Part shown: positions 1 through 10,367 of the stretch, one piece after another | Layout: each line of letters opens with the position of its first letter | Numbering within the stretch: the first letter of the stretch is position 1 | DNA from: Serratia marcescens | GTDB lineage: Bacteria > Pseudomonadota > Gammaproteobacteria > Enterobacterales > Enterobacteriaceae | NCBI GenBank assembly: GCA_015548865.1 | Contig: JADMXW010000026.1 | Span: 1 to 64,000 of the forward strand | Reading direction: 5' to 3' | DNA: 64,000 nucleotides | Notes under the pieces: generated by a model | Databases searched by the model: none | What the model was told of the DNA's origin: nothing | The model's input: only the letters and a program-made list of their open reading frames with translations | Translations under genes and position numbers: made by a program

Positions 1-1
1 T

Positions 2-77
2 GGGTGATTAGCTCAGCTGGGAGAGCACCTCCCTTACAAGGAGGGGGTCGGCGGTTCGATCCCGTCATCACCCACCA
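2..77 (+). tRNA. tRNA-Val (anticodon UAC)
   Basis: A complete 76-nt cloverleaf with an encoded CCA tail. The acceptor stem is GGGTGAT/ATCACCC, the D-loop contains AGCTCAGCTGGGAGAGC, and the anticodon arm CCTCCCTTACAAGGAGG presents TAC in the loop. The T-arm carries GGTTCGATCCC. It lies 7 nt before a tRNA-Lys and is probably processed from the same transcript, as in the enterobacterial valT-lysW type clusters. More tRNAs may lie left of the window. Confidence 0.97.
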
Positions 78-84
78 CTTCTGC

Positions 85-160
85 GGGTCGTTAGCTCAGT
101 CGGTAGAGCAGTTGACTTTTAATCAATTGGTCGCAGGTTCGAATCCTGCACGACCCACCA
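85..160 (+). tRNA. tRNA-Lys (anticodon UUU)
   Basis: A complete 76-nt tRNA with encoded CCA. The acceptor stem is GGGTCGT/ACGACCC, the anticodon arm TTGACTTTTAATCAA places TTT in the loop, and the T-loop motif GGTTCGAATCC is present. It is the last tRNA of the cluster. No strong hairpin terminator follows directly, only T-rich sequence. Confidence 0.97.
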
Positions 161-480
161 TTTCCGCAAATACTCTTTTATTCCCTCTCAAACGTTGCGT
201 TTTTATATGTACAGCACTGTGCAAATGTGAAGCTGCATTCGCTTAATATATCCCCCACGTCTCCACTTGCTTTGTTTTCTCATCCGTCTGTGTATCTTCT
301 CTATTTTCTAACGTTATTTTTTCACTACATTACCGCCTGAAAGCCGCTTGCACCCTAACACAGCAATTTTTTTGACTAGCTATGTCAAATAAATTTGTTT
401 TCTCTACGTCACTAAAATAGGGACACTACGTCCTGTTGTCCTTCCCACAATTTTTGTGAACATACATAGGGTTAATTATT
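161..480. other. Intergenic, no gene seen
   Basis: AT-rich spacer between the tRNA cluster and the DoxX-family gene. It should contain the end of the tRNA transcript and the promoter of the downstream gene, but I could not pick a convincing -35/-10 pair or a hairpin. A weak AGGG stands upstream of the ATG at 481 as its likely ribosome binding site. Confidence 0.6.
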
Positions 481-915
481 ATGATTGCTCAGCTCAATCG
501 GTCATTCAACCGCCTTGCAGACCATCAGGATGCGGGCATTCTGTTACTGCGTCTGACCATTGGTATTTTGTTGCTGTTTCACGGCGTAGCCAAAATAGAG
601 CACGGCGTGGGTTGGATTGTGCAGATGCTGCAAGCTGCGGGCCTGCCGGGGTTTATCGCTTATGGCGTGTATATTGGTGAAGTGGTTGCTCCGATTCTGA
701 TTATTTTGGGTATCTTTACCCGCATTTCAGGTTTGATTGCTGCCTTCACGTTAGTTGTTGCCACACTGATGGTCGGTATTGGTAATTTCTTTACCCTGAC
801 GAAGGTCGGTGCCTGGGCACTGGAAGTGGAAGCACTCTACTTTTTCGGCGGCTTGATTATTACGCTGGTGGGCAGTGGGCGTTATTCTGTGGTTTCTAAC
901 CCTGACTACCGTTGA
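481..915 (+). CDS. DoxX-family inner membrane protein
   Basis: A 144-aa integral membrane protein of the DoxX/YphA type. About four hydrophobic segments are visible (roughly residues 20-40, 55-75, 78-98, 115-132). The first includes LLRLTIGILLLFHGVAKI, the usual DoxX N-terminal signature, followed by a G-rich GVYIGEVVAPILIILG segment. Family members are small quinone-linked or oxidoreductase-associated membrane proteins of unclear biochemical role, so no reaction is assigned. It is a single-gene unit that ends in a strong bidirectional hairpin shared with the converging sulfate-transport operon. Confidence 0.85.
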   Translation: MIAQLNRSFNRLADHQDAGILLLRLTIGILLLFHGVAKIEHGVGWIVQMLQAAGLPGFIAYGVYIGEVVAPILIILGIFTRISGLIAAFTLVVATLMVGIGNFFTLTKVGAWALEVEALYFFGGLIITLVGSGRYSVVSNPDYR

Positions 916-940
916 TGAGTAATATCAAACAACATGCATA

Positions 941-968
941 AAATACGCCCGCATTTGCGGGCGTATTT
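941..968. terminator. Bidirectional rho-independent terminator
   Basis: A perfect 12-bp inverted repeat, AAATACGCCCGC and its complement, with a 4-nt ATTT loop. The ends are A/T-rich on both sides, so it can stop transcription of the DoxX gene from the left and of cysA from the right. Confidence 0.88.
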
Positions 969-993
969 GTATTTATGAAACAGGTGTTGCCGC

Positions 994-1986
994 TTAGATT
1001 TCCCAATCGTGGTTATACACTTTAGGTTTAAACTGGATAACATCGCCACGCTTCAAGCCGTTGAGGTTGATGTCATCCTGTGCAACTTCGGCTTCTATCA
1101 GTTCGGGCTCACCTTCGACTTTTAACGACAGACGAGTCAATGCCCCCAATGGACGGATATCCCGCACCACAACGGGCTGAAACCCTTCTTGTACCTCCGC
1201 AGAAATCGCCACTTCATGGGGACGGAACAGGATCGGCTTATCGCTGTGCGCCACCGTCAGGCGGTTGCTGTCACCAAGGAAGTGATAAACAAACTCACTG
1301 GCCGGGTGGTTATACACCTCAGCAGGCGATCCAATCTGCTCGATAACACCTTTGTTCATCAGCACAATACGGTCAGCAACTTCCATCGCCTCTTCTTGAT
1401 CGTGCGTCACAAACACAGATGTCAGGTTGATATTCTCATGTAAACGTGACAACCAACGTCGCAGCTCTTTACGCACTTTGGCATCCAACGCACCAAAAGG
1501 CTCATCCAGAAGCAAAATACGCGGTTCGACAATCAATGCACGCGCCAACGCAATACGCTGGCGTTGGCCGCCGGAGAGCTGCTCCGGGTAACGATCCGCC
1601 AGCCAGTCAAGCTGAACCATATTCAACAATTCGTGCACTTTCGCTTCAATATCACGCTTGGAAGGGCGGATGCTGCGCGGCTTCATGCGTAATCCAAACG
1701 CCACGTTATCAAAGACGGTCATATGGCGAAACAGCGCATAATGCTGGAACACAAAGCCCACATTGCGATCGCGCACATCGTGTACCGACACATCTTCACC
1801 GTGAAAAACAATCTGGCCGCTGTCTGGCTTTTCCAGGCCAGCAATAATACGTAGCAGGGTCGTCTTACCACAGCCCGACGGCCCCAGCAATGCCACCAGC
1901 TCACCGCTGTTGATCGCCAGATTAATTTCATTCAAGGCCCGGAACTGGCCAAACTGTTTGTTTATATTACGAATATCAATGCTCAT
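994..1986 (-). CDS. cysA: Sulfate/thiosulfate ABC transporter ATP-binding protein CysA
   Basis: A 330-aa ATPase that powers sulfate/thiosulfate import. Visible motifs are Walker [11 protein letters not shown]-loop VFQHYALF, signature [15 protein letters not shown], Walker [13 protein letters not shown] and H-loop [10 protein letters not shown]-terminal regulatory (TOBE-like) region follows, ending in YNHDWEI; the protein is shorter than the 365-aa E. coli CysA. I place the start at ATG 1986 because the protein then begins [13 protein letters not shown] like the family, and AGGAG lies upstream. An upstream in-frame start would add 18 non-conserved residues. It overlaps cysW by 11 nt and is the last gene of sbp-cysTWA. 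Confidence 0.95.
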   Translation of the reverse strand: MSIDIRNINKQFGQFRALNEINLAINSGELVALLGPSGCGKTTLLRIIAGLEKPDSGQIVFHGEDVSVHDVRDRNVGFVFQHYALFRHMTVFDNVAFGLRMKPRSIRPSKRDIEAKVHELLNMVQLDWLADRYPEQLSGGQRQRIALARALIVEPRILLLDEPFGALDAKVRKELRRWLSRLHENINLTSVFVTHDQEEAMEVADRIVLMNKGVIEQIGSPAEVYNHPASEFVYHFLGDSNRLTVAHSDKPILFRPHEVAISAEVQEGFQPVVVRDIRPLGALTRLSLKVEGEPELIEAEVAQDDINLNGLKRGDVIQFKPKVYNHDWEI

Positions 1987-2860
1987 TTGGAGCCAGCTCC
2001 TGTTGGTGTTTCTCAACCTGTTTTGCCAGACGCCCTTCACTCCATTGGCGCAGCAGCAATACCACTAACGACATCAGCAATAATAAAATCGCCACGCTAA
2101 AAGCGGCTACGATGTTGTACTCGTTGTAAAGAATCTCTATATGCAACGGTAAGGTGTTGGTCAAACCACGAATATGACCAGAGACTACAGACACCGCACC
2201 AAACTCGCCCATCGCTCGTGCAGTACAGAGCACCACACCGTAAATCAGCGCCCATTTCACATTAGGCAGCGTGATATGCCAAAACATCTGCCAGCCGTTG
2301 GCACCCAGCAAACGGGCTGCCTCTTCTTCTTGAGTACCCTGCTGTTCCATCAGTGGAATCAGCTCGCGTGCCACATAAGGCAAGGTGACAAAAATGGTTG
2401 CCAGCACGATCCCTGGCACGGCATAAACAATTTCAAGATGGTGTGCCGTCAGAAAAGGATAAAAATAACTTTGTGCACCAAACAACAGCACATACACCAG
2501 TCCCACCACCACCGGCGACACCGAGAAGGGCAGGTCAATCAATGCCAACAACAAGCTTTTGCCGCGAAATTCAAATTTGGTCACGCTCCAGGCGGTAGCT
2601 AACCCAAACACGACATTAAGCGGTACAGAGATAGCCGTCGCCAGTAGCGTCAATTTCAGCGCGGAAATCGCATCCGGTTCTGAAATCGCTTGCCAGAATG
2701 CACCAACGCCTTTCGCCAACCCCTGCGTCAGTACCATCAATAATGGCAATACCAGCACCAGAAAAAACACCAGCCAAGCCAGCGTTACCAGCACATAATA
2801 GGTCGTTGCGCGTTTTTTAGCCTTAGGGGCTCGCGCAGCGGTAGCAATTACCTGTTCCAT
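1976..2860 (-). CDS. cysW: Sulfate/thiosulfate ABC transporter permease CysW
   Basis: One of two inner-membrane permeases forming the sulfate channel with CysT. It is 294 aa with about six transmembrane segments. The EAA loop contacting CysA is visible as [20 protein letters not shown], and the stretch [13 protein letters not shown] is typical of CysW. ATG 2860 is preferred over GTG 2866 because AAGG sits 9 nt upstream of the ATG but only 3 nt from the GTG. It is 10 nt downstream of cysT and overlaps cysA, so translation is probably coupled. Confidence 0.95.
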   Translation of the reverse strand: MEQVIATAARAPKAKKRATTYYVLVTLAWLVFFLVLVLPLLMVLTQGLAKGVGAFWQAISEPDAISALKLTLLATAISVPLNVVFGLATAWSVTKFEFRGKSLLLALIDLPFSVSPVVVGLVYVLLFGAQSYFYPFLTAHHLEIVYAVPGIVLATIFVTLPYVARELIPLMEQQGTQEEEAARLLGANGWQMFWHITLPNVKWALIYGVVLCTARAMGEFGAVSVVSGHIRGLTNTLPLHIEILYNEYNIVAAFSVAILLLLMSLVVLLLRQWSEGRLAKQVEKHQQELAPNEH

Positions 2861-2870
2861 TGTCACCGCC

Positions 2871-3683
2871 TTACAGTTTGGGCTGAATACGACGCTGCAA
2901 CAGGTTAATCAGCAGCAGCATAATAAAAGAGACCAACAGCATAAATACGCCGATACCCGTTGCGCCCTTGTAGTCATACTGATCGAGTTTGGAGACGATC
3001 AGCAACGGGAGGATCTCGGTTTTAAACGGAATGTTACCCGCAATAAATACCACCGAGCCGTACTCCCCCACTCCGCGTGCGAATGCCAGTGCAAAACCCG
3101 TCAACCAGGCAGGCAATAAAGCGGGCAGCAGCACATGCCAAAAGATCTGAACCGGTTTTGCGCCCAGACAGGCCGCCGCCTCCTCCACTTCTCGAGGAAT
3201 ATCAGCCAGTACCGGTTGCAGTGTTCTTACCACAAAGGGCAAGGTGACAAAGATCAGCGCCAGCGTGATACCTAAACTGGTATAAGCAATCTTGAAAGGG
3301 AATAGCCCACCAATGAGTCCATTAGGTGCATACAGTGCCGTGAGTGCAATGCCCGCTACCGCCGTTGGCAGTGCAAAAGGCATGTCGATCATGGCATCAA
3401 TGACTTTACGGCCCGGAAACTGATAGCGCACCAGCACCCATGCCAGCAAGGTTCCCAATATGCCATTGACAAAGGCTGCCGCCAGCGCCGTACCAAAAGA
3501 GAGTTGTAGCGAAAAAAGCACCTGACGACTAGTAATTAGGGTCCAGAATTGTGTGAGTGTAAGCTGACTGGCATAGACAAACATGCCCGCCAGCGGGATC
3601 AACACAATCAAGCTTAAGTAGCTAAGGCTAAACCCTAGGGTAAGGCCAAAACCAGGAATGACGGGAGAAATGCGTCGTGACAT
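2871..3683 (-). CDS. cysT: Sulfate/thiosulfate ABC transporter permease CysT
   Basis: A 270-aa permease that heterodimerises with CysW. It has six predicted membrane helices and the EAA motif [20 protein letters not shown] before the fifth. It starts [19 protein letters not shown], matching the family, and follows the sulfate-binding protein gene in the same direction after a 97-nt gap. The gene is also called cysU. Confidence 0.94.
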   Translation of the reverse strand: MSRRISPVIPGFGLTLGFSLSYLSLIVLIPLAGMFVYASQLTLTQFWTLITSRQVLFSLQLSFGTALAAAFVNGILGTLLAWVLVRYQFPGRKVIDAMIDMPFALPTAVAGIALTALYAPNGLIGGLFPFKIAYTSLGITLALIFVTLPFVVRTLQPVLADIPREVEEAAACLGAKPVQIFWHVLLPALLPAWLTGFALAFARGVGEYGSVVFIAGNIPFKTEILPLLIVSKLDQYDYKGATGIGVFMLLVSFIMLLLINLLQRRIQPKL

Positions 3684-3780
3684 ACCAAGCCTTTCTTAAT
3701 GCAATAGTTCAGTGAACCAGCCCTATCCACATGGCAAAGCCGCTATCGATGTAGCGGCCAACCAGTAGGTATTTTAAAAT

Positions 3781-4791
3781 TTATTTATTGATTTCATTAA
3801 ATATTTTGTCAAAAATGCCGCCATCATTGAAGTATTGGTCCTGAACTTTAGTCCAACCACCAAACTCTTCATCGATAGTCACCAGTTTCACTGGTGCAAA
3901 TTGACCTTTAAACTCTTCGGCTATCTTGGCATTTCGCGGACGGTAGAAGTTCTTACCGATAATGCGCTGTGCATCGTCGCTATAGAGGTATTTCAGATAG
4001 GCTTCAGCCTGTTTTTGCGTGCCTTTACGCTCAACCACTTTGTCCACAACAGCTACCGGCGGCTCTGCCAAAATAGACAGCGATGGTGTGACAATTTCCA
4101 ACTGATCGCCCCCTTGCTCTTTCAGTGAGAGATAGGCTTCGTTTTCCCATGCCAGGAGCACATCGCCCAGTTGGCGTTGTACGAAACTGATGGTGGCACC
4201 GCGCGCACCCGTGTCTAATACCGGCGCATGGCGATACAGCTCAGTCACAAATTTCAGCGCGGTAGCATCACTTCCGCCCGGCAGGTGCTTGGCATAAGCC
4301 CACGCGGCCAGGAAGTTCCAGCGTGCACCACCGGAGGTTTTCGGATTCGGTGTGATCACTTCAACGCCGGGTTTCACCAGATCGCCCCAGTCCTTGATGT
4401 TTTTCGGGTTACCTTTGCGTACCAGGAACACAATAGTAGAGGTGTAAGGCGTGCTGTTATCCGGCAGGCGCGCCTGCCATTTAGGATCGATCAGCGGCTG
4501 ATTCAGGTTCAGGGCATCAATATCTCCCGCCAACGCCAACGTCACGACATCCGCCTGCAAGCCATCAATCACCGAGCGCGCCTGTTTTCCGGAGCCACCG
4601 TGGGAGTTTTTAATGGAAATCGTTTCACCCGAGGTCTCTTTCCAATGTTTGATGAAGGCAGCGTTATATTCCTGATACAGTTCACGCGTCGGATCATAAG
4701 ACACGTTCAGCAGTTCCGTTGCCGCAGACGCAGCACCCGCAAATAATACCGTTGCTGCTGCAAGAGATACTCCCAGACGGCGTATTGACAT
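3781..4791 (-). CDS. sbp: Periplasmic sulfate-binding protein
   Basis: A 336-aa periplasmic binding protein that delivers sulfate to CysTWA. The signal peptide is residues 1-23 (cleavage near [10 protein letters not shown]). The mature chain matches Sbp rather than Cys[69 protein letters not shown] and [14 protein letters not shown] 4791 is chosen because GGGAG lies about 8 nt upstream; a GTG at 4800 is too close to that site. It heads the operon. In E. coli cysP, not sbp, has this position. Confidence 0.93.
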   Translation of the reverse strand: MSIRRLGVSLAAATVLFAGAASAATELLNVSYDPTRELYQEYNAAFIKHWKETSGETISIKNSHGGSGKQARSVIDGLQADVVTLALAGDIDALNLNQPLIDPKWQARLPDNSTPYTSTIVFLVRKGNPKNIKDWGDLVKPGVEVITPNPKTSGGARWNFLAAWAYAKHLPGGSDATALKFVTELYRHAPVLDTGARGATISFVQRQLGDVLLAWENEAYLSLKEQGGDQLEIVTPSLSILAEPPVAVVDKVVERKGTQKQAEAYLKYLYSDDAQRIIGKNFYRPRNAKIAEEFKGQFAPVKLVTIDEEFGGWTKVQDQYFNDGGIFDKIFNEINK

Positions 4792-4991
4792 TATTATCAC
4801 TCCCTCAACATTTTTCGTAATTTGTGTAGTGTGTTCGGCTTGGTGCGGGCAATGGGCTCACAACATGGAGTGACAATAGAGGATAGGGAGTGGGGGCAAA
4901 AATATTGTTTCGCGATAATTTATGCTCTCGCGTTATATTCTTTGACCATATTCATTTTTTTAAATCTAAGCGTGTGACAGAGTTTTCGAGA

Positions 4992-5014
4992 TAAAAAAGG
5001 GGCCTATGGCCCCT
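4992..5014 (-). terminator. Rho-independent terminator of cdaR
   Basis: On the minus strand a 7-bp GC-rich stem (AGGGGCC/GGCCCCT, 3-nt loop at 5005-5007) is followed directly by a run of T. It lies 21 nt after the cdaR stop codon. Confidence 0.85.
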
Positions 5015-5034
5015 ATGATCAACCAGATAACGCA

Positions 5035-6192
5035 TTATTCTTCTTCATCCAATTGCAATGCCACATAGAGCAACAAACGGTCATCAAAGTTGCCCAAGTC
5101 CAACCCTGTCAGCTCAGAAATACGGTTCAGACGATATTCAAGCGTATTGCGATGAATGAACAATGCCTTGGCCGTCGCTCCCGGTTGGACATTATTGCGA
5201 AACCAGGCATTAAGTGTGCGCCGCAATAAACCGTTTCCATCCATCGCCTTTAGTTTGGCAAGCGGGCGAACCAGCTCATTAGCCTGCCAACCACCACGCA
5301 GACTATCGAGCAACACTGGTAGCATCAGATCCTGATAATAATAACAACGCTGGTTGGGCATACGCTGTTTCCCAACGCCCATGGTGGTGCGCGCAGTACG
5401 ATAGGAGCGCGCAATACTGCCAGGTCCGGTAAAATAGTTTCCCAACGCCATACGCACTCGCAAGCGGCCACTCTCGGTCATGCGGGAAAACAGGTTATCC
5501 ACTCGACGTCGGTGTTCTTCAGCATCCCAACGACCATGGTTATTCAGCGCGGGTTTCAGCACCACCATCTCGGTCAGAGAAACGATAGCTATCAAGTTGT
5601 TACGCTCGGGCGTGGTCAGCAGCGTTTGCAACTGCTGCAATTCAGCCATGGCGCTGTCTACGCCCAACTGACCACTGTCTACCTCTACGACAGCAACTAC
5701 ACGAGGCGTATTAAGATCGATCCCTAGGCGTTGTGCCCATTCCATCAACGCGGGAGAAAGTTCGTCGGTACGAATCAGGTTCAGCACCAACTCTTCTCGC
5801 AAACGGCTGTCCTGCGCCAACATATGCAACAGGCGGGCTTGCTCCAGCATCATCTCCGCCGTCATGCACACCAACTCACCATACTGTCGAAGATGGGCAG
5901 GGTTACCTGTCAGGCCAATTACACCGACGATTTCACCGTCAATACGAAGCGGTAAATTGATACCAGGCCGGACGCCATGTAAGTGGCGGGCAACGGCGTC
6001 ATCAATATCAACGACACGCCCTTGTGACAAGGCCAGCAACGCACCTTCATGCAGTTCCCCGACACGTTCCCGATCGCCACTGCCTATAATTCGCCCACGC
6101 GCATCCATCACGTTGATGTTGCTATCAATAATCTGCATGGTGCGCGCAACGATATCCTGCGCCAGCTTTGCGCTGAGATGATATGACGCCAT
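5035..6192 (-). CDS. cdaR: Sugar-diacid utilisation regulator CdaR
   Basis: A 385-aa transcription activator of glucarate, galactarate and glycerate utilisation genes. The N-terminal sugar-diacid recognition domain (residues ~1-135) contains RTMQIIDSNINVMDARGRII and GDRERVGELHEGA. The C-terminal PucR-type helix-turn-helix (~320-380) contains LFIHRNTLEYRLNRISELTG. Length and sequence match E. coli CdaR throughout. It lies downstream of degP, as in E. coli, but has its own terminator and a GGGG ribosome site. Confidence 0.96.
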   Translation of the reverse strand: MASYHLSAKLAQDIVARTMQIIDSNINVMDARGRIIGSGDRERVGELHEGALLALSQGRVVDIDDAVARHLHGVRPGINLPLRIDGEIVGVIGLTGNPAHLRQYGELVCMTAEMMLEQARLLHMLAQDSRLREELVLNLIRTDELSPALMEWAQRLGIDLNTPRVVAVVEVDSGQLGVDSAMAELQQLQTLLTTPERNNLIAIVSLTEMVVLKPALNNHGRWDAEEHRRRVDNLFSRMTESGRLRVRMALGNYFTGPGSIARSYRTARTTMGVGKQRMPNQRCYYYQDLMLPVLLDSLRGGWQANELVRPLAKLKAMDGNGLLRRTLNAWFRNNVQPGATAKALFIHRNTLEYRLNRISELTGLDLGNFDDRLLLYVALQLDEEE

Positions 6193-6344
6193 TCCCGCCC
6201 CTGGAAAGAGAAAGTGACAATTGCACTATCATAGCGTTGCCCTAAAACCTGGACATTGTGCAATTTCACAAACATCTACCCAATTCATTAGAATTGCGGG
6301 AAATATCACAAAATAATAGCGAGGGGTGGATTGCAAAAGCGGAA

Positions 6345-6375
6345 ATAAAAAAGGAGCGGAAATAACACGCTCCTT
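6345..6375 (-). terminator. Rho-independent terminator of degP
   Basis: An 8-bp inverted repeat AAGGAGCG/CGCTCCTT (6351-6358 with 6368-6375) with a 9-nt loop, followed on the minus strand by a T-run. It sits 22 nt past the degP stop. Confidence 0.82.
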
Positions 6376-6396
6376 TCAGGCTGGAATGGCTTACGT

Positions 6397-7830
6397 TTAT
6401 TGTGCCAACAGATAAAGCGTTGTATCTCCGCGCCGCACATTCAGTGCTAACACAGGAGGCTTGCTGTCCAGAATTTTACGCAGTTCGCCGAGATTCTGTA
6501 CTGGTTGCTGATTAACACCAAGGATCACGTCATCCTTCTTCAAACCGATTTTCGCTGCCGCCGAACCAGCTTTCACATCATCCACTTTCACGCCTTTCTG
6601 GCCGTCGATTTCAGTGTTGCTCAGTGATGCACCGCTGATCCCAGTATAGAGATTGCCAGAGGCCATCTGCGTCTGGTTCGCCTGCTGCAAGGTCACTTCC
6701 ACCGTTAACGGTTTGCCCTCACGCAGCAAGCCCAGCTTGACCTTACTGCCAACCGGCAAAGAACCAACCTCAGCGCGCAGTGCAGCAAAGCTGCTGATCG
6801 GTTTATCATTCAGTGTCAAAATTACATCACCGGCTTTGATCCCAGCTTCATCTGCTGCAGATTTCGGCCTGACCTGGCTGACGAACGCGCCGCGCTGCGC
6901 ATCCACTTTCATTGCCTGTGCCAAATCGGAGTTTAACTCAGTGCCGGTAATACCCAGTTCACCGCGTTTCACATCGCCATATTCAACCAGTTGCGCTGTC
7001 AGGTTTTTCACCATATTACTGGGAATTGCAAAGCCAATACCGATATTCCCGCCATCCGGCGCCAGAATAGCGGTGTTTAGGCCGATAAGCTCACCGTTGA
7101 GGTTAACCAACGCACCGCCAGAGTTACCCCGGTTGATTGCCGCATCGGTCTGGATAAAGTTTTCATAATTTTCGATATTGAGCCCGCTGCGCCCCAGCGC
7201 TGAAACAATACCGGACGTGGCCGTTTGGCCCAAGCCGTACGGATTACCGATCGCTACCGTATAGTCCCCCACGCGTAACTGATCGGAATCGGCGATCTTG
7301 ATGGCCGTCAGGTTTTTAAAATCAATTAGTTGGATCAACGCAACATCGGTACGCGGGTCTTTGCCAATCACTTTAGCATCGTACCTGCGCCCGTCGTAGA
7401 GACGCACCTGAATCTTGTCCGCGTTTTCTACCACATGGTTATTGGTTACCACATAACCTTTCTCCGCGTTAATCACCACGCCAGAGCCCAGTGCCTGGAA
7501 GTTCTCACGCTTCGCCGGCGCGCCCTCTTCCCCGTCATCCTCAGCCCCCTGACAAATCGGGGAATTTTGGAAGGGCGAACCGTCCTGACAGAACGGTGAA
7601 TTCTCGCCAAAGAAAGGTTGCATCTGCTGTGGAATATTGCTGCGCTTAACGTCGGTATGCCCTTCAATGGAGATGCTGACGACGGAAGGCATCACTTTCT
7701 CGAGCATCGGAGCCAGACTTGGCATCTGGCTGGATGTCGATACTGTCGCCTCGGTCGCCGCAGAGACTTGCCCCATGCTCATTGCCAGGCTCAGCGCCAA
7801 TGCACTCAGAACCAATGATTTTCTTTTCAT
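6397..7830 (-). CDS. degP: Periplasmic serine protease/chaperone DegP
   Basis: A 477-aa envelope protease that degrades misfolded periplasmic and outer-membrane proteins. The signal peptide ends near residue 24. The chymotrypsin-like domain has His132 (TNNHVV), Asp162 (RTDVAL) and Ser237 (RGNSGGAL), and two PDZ domains follow (~280-365 and ~385-477). The LA loop keeps two cysteines (81 and 93) that form a disulfide in E. coli DegP. A sigma-E promoter lies about 115 nt upstream, matching its known envelope-stress control. Confidence 0.97.
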   Translation of the reverse strand: MKRKSLVLSALALSLAMSMGQVSAATEATVSTSSQMPSLAPMLEKVMPSVVSISIEGHTDVKRSNIPQQMQPFFGENSPFCQDGSPFQNSPICQGAEDDGEEGAPAKRENFQALGSGVVINAEKGYVVTNNHVVENADKIQVRLYDGRRYDAKVIGKDPRTDVALIQLIDFKNLTAIKIADSDQLRVGDYTVAIGNPYGLGQTATSGIVSALGRSGLNIENYENFIQTDAAINRGNSGGALVNLNGELIGLNTAILAPDGGNIGIGFAIPSNMVKNLTAQLVEYGDVKRGELGITGTELNSDLAQAMKVDAQRGAFVSQVRPKSAADEAGIKAGDVILTLNDKPISSFAALRAEVGSLPVGSKVKLGLLREGKPLTVEVTLQQANQTQMASGNLYTGISGASLSNTEIDGQKGVKVDDVKAGSAAAKIGLKKDDVILGVNQQPVQNLGELRKILDSKPPVLALNVRRGDTTLYLLAQ

Positions 7831-7942
7831 GATCTATTATCTCGTCGTATCAACAGGTGAATCCCACGTCGCCGAACCTGTTTACCATCCCCTCAGCACG
7901 CTGGGGGGTTCGTAAACAGGCTCAATTGGCGTTCGCGCTATA

Positions 7943-7969
7943 TCAGATATACAAGAAAGCACAAAGTTC
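7943..7969 (-). promoter_or_regulatory. Sigma-E promoter of degP
   Basis: On the minus strand GAACTT (7969-7964), a 16-nt spacer and TCTGA (7947-7943) match the RpoE consensus exactly. It lies in the degP leader region and faces the gene, as the known E. coli degP promoter does. Confidence 0.85.
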
Positions 7970-8024
7970 ATCATCGTGCGTCAGGCTAAACGTAAGTAAT
8001 TATGGAACCGCTTTACATAAATTG

Positions 8025-9536
8025 TTATTCCGCCGCCATTAGCCGCCGGTATTCGTCGTAAGCGTAAAGATCTGTCATGCCGCTAATATAATCTTGAATC
8101 AATCGCGCACGATAATAGTATTCCCAGACCTCCTGTTCATCGCGCGAAAGCGAAGAAAGTCTGAGCGTGGCTTCGCGATAAGCCAGACAATGCTTGCTGG
8201 AAAGTTTGTGGTAAAGCCGGGTTTCAATGGGATAACGCGGATGCGTATCATTGTTCACCATCAGGCTGAAAGCGTCATAAGACATTTCCAGCAGAGGATG
8301 ATAGATATCCAGCAGACCACCGATGACGCGATACCCCTGCAGCTCCAGTTTTTCAACTTCTGCGTTATTAAACACGTATTTGCGCGCAACCTCTTTAAAT
8401 ACGCGCAGTAACTTGGCTTGTGCGCCCTTATCCTCCAGTAATGCCTCATCAAAAGAGCCATCATAAATGGCAGGCAAATTTTTGAGAAAACGATGCGCCG
8501 CGTAAGGTACCAGCCTCGCCACAGTATTGACGCGCAGCTGCATAAAAAATTGATCGTCGGTGCTGCGCCAGCGGTGCCGTTTTCGGCTTTCGTAGGCCTG
8601 CTCTACTGTTTTTGCGAACAGATCCGAGGGCTCTACTTCACCCCAGGTCTGGCGCAGATGCAGATATAATTGTTCCGTGGTGAGGATCTCTTTTTCTACC
8701 GCATCCTCCAGATCGGCGACGCAGTAGGAGATGTCGTCAGCCGCTTCCATAATATAGGTGAGCGGAAAGCGATGATATTCGTCCAGCGACAGAGCCTGGC
8801 GCAACTCGACAACAAAATCCTGTTCAGAAAGATAGTAGCCCGGCTTTTTCATCAAATACCGATAGTTGTCGGGTACATCTCCGACCCAATACGCTGGTCG
8901 GGTATATTTGAGAATGCAGCCAACCTGGCTATACGTAAGATTCAGCTTAAGCAGCGTATGCACCAAACGAATTGCCTGTGCATTACCTTCAAAATGGCTG
9001 AGATCCTGACGCACTTGACGACGCAACGCATCATACTCATCGCCTTTCAGGCGCAGGGCGCCTGCCTGGCAGATATCATCACGCGGCGACGCATCATCTT
9101 GAATATAAGCTACATCCAACTGTTTTCTAAACCAGTTGTTGATGGCTGATTCACCAAAATGGCCAAAGGGCGGGTTGCCGATGTCGTGCATCAGGCAGGC
9201 CATTTCTACCATACTTTCAAAAGGGGTCTGCCAGAGAGACAAACCGAGCGAGTCTAGTCGGCCTTCTCCTTTAATCCGCACCAGAATATCTTTAGCGATG
9301 TAGCGCCCAACCTGCTGCACTTCCATGGAGTGCGTCAATCGGGAACGCACGGCGGCGTTACGCTCAAGAGGAAACACTTGCGTCTTTTGTTGTAAACGTC
9401 GAATTGCGGCGGAGTTGATAATACGCCCCCTGTCACTTTCAAACAGACGGACAATGTCATATTCACTCTCAGCCGTAATCGGTTTGCTAAGAGGCCGTTG
9501 AACGCTAAACTTCTTCGAAAAATCGATATCGGACAT
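8025..9536 (-). CDS. dgt: Deoxyguanosinetriphosphate triphosphohydrolase Dgt
   Basis: A 503-aa HD-domain enzyme that splits dGTP into deoxyguanosine and triphosphate. Metal-binding residues are visible in RLTHSMEVQ (first His, ~residue 69) and in [14 protein letters not shown] (HD pair, ~116-129). The length is close to the 505-aa E. coli enzyme. The start [10 protein letters not shown] fits family members. It is transcribed away from mtnN and towards degP, the same arrangement as in E. coli. Confidence 0.96.
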   Translation of the reverse strand: MSDIDFSKKFSVQRPLSKPITAESEYDIVRLFESDRGRIINSAAIRRLQQKTQVFPLERNAAVRSRLTHSMEVQQVGRYIAKDILVRIKGEGRLDSLGLSLWQTPFESMVEMACLMHDIGNPPFGHFGESAINNWFRKQLDVAYIQDDASPRDDICQAGALRLKGDEYDALRRQVRQDLSHFEGNAQAIRLVHTLLKLNLTYSQVGCILKYTRPAYWVGDVPDNYRYLMKKPGYYLSEQDFVVELRQALSLDEYHRFPLTYIMEAADDISYCVADLEDAVEKEILTTEQLYLHLRQTWGEVEPSDLFAKTVEQAYESRKRHRWRSTDDQFFMQLRVNTVARLVPYAAHRFLKNLPAIYDGSFDEALLEDKGAQAKLLRVFKEVARKYVFNNAEVEKLELQGYRVIGGLLDIYHPLLEMSYDAFSLMVNNDTHPRYPIETRLYHKLSSKHCLAYREATLRLSSLSRDEQEVWEYYYRARLIQDYISGMTDLYAYDEYRRLMAAE

Positions 9537-9665
9537 ACCTTTCTCCCTTTACCGCCGCCAAAATCACGCCCGAACTCCATTCCACCCTGTTAGCCATGAT
9601 AGACTACACAACGCACACTACGGCTAACTATTCGAAATACTATTCAAAATTTTGTGGGGAATATT

Positions 9666-10367
9666 ATGAAAGTCGGCATTATCGGGGCCATGGAACAAGA
9701 AGTGACGCTTCTGCGCGATCGCATCGAAAACCTCAAAACCTTTACACGTGCCGGATGCGAAATCTACAGCGGCCGATTGAATGGCGTCGAGGTGGCGCTG
9801 CTAAAATCCGGTATTGGCAAGGTTTCCGCCGCGATGGGCACAACGCTGCTGCTGGAACACGCACAACCCGATATCATCATCAACACCGGCTCTGCTGGCG
9901 GCCTGGCGCCGACCTTGAACGTCGGCGATATCGTGGTATCAGGCGAAGCACGCTATCACGATGCGGATGTCACCGCGTTCGGTTACGAACCGGGTCAAAT
10001 GGCTGGCTGCCCGGCAGCGTTTCCTGCCGATGCATCGCTTATTTCATTGGCAGAGCGTGTGATCGCATCTCTGCAACTGCATGCGGTACAAGGGCTTATC
10101 GTCAGTGGTGATGCCTTTATCAATGGTGCAGAACCGCTGGCCCGCATTCGCCGCACCTTCCCACAGGCCGTCGCCGTCGAAATGGAAGCAACGGCCATTG
10201 CCCATGTATGCCATCAGTTCGGCATCCCCTTCGTGGTGGTACGCGCCATCTCTGATGTCGCAGACAAAGCCTCACACCTGAGTTTTGACGAGTTTCTGGC
10301 CGTGGCTGCCAAACAATCATCACGCATGGTCGAAGCCATGTTACAAGAGCTTGCCGGAAAAGCCTGA
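9666..10367 (+). CDS. mtnN: 5'-methylthioadenosine/S-adenosylhomocysteine nucleosidase
   Basis: A 233-aa nucleosidase (Pfs) that cleaves adenine from methylthioadenosine, S-adenosylhomocysteine and 5'-deoxyadenosine. It feeds methionine salvage and AI-2 precursor formation. Conserved segments are [44 protein letters not shown] and [12 protein letters not shown] with its substrate-binding MExxA. The ATG at 9666 follows GGGGA by 5 nt; an in-frame GTG at 9654 has no ribosome site. It overlaps btuF by one base (TGATG). Confidence 0.97.
   Translation: MKVGIIGAMEQEVTLLRDRIENLKTFTRAGCEIYSGRLNGVEVALLKSGIGKVSAAMGTTLLLEHAQPDIIINTGSAGGLAPTLNVGDIVVSGEARYHDADVTAFGYEPGQMAGCPAAFPADASLISLAERVIASLQLHAVQGLIVSGDAFINGAEPLARIRRTFPQAVAVEMEATAIAHVCHQFGIPFVVVRAISDVADKASHLSFDEFLAVAAKQSSRMVEAMLQELAGKA

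Noticed and set aside
4-246. An 80-aa open frame across the two tRNAs
   Set aside because: It lies on top of two certain tRNA genes and has no ribosome site.
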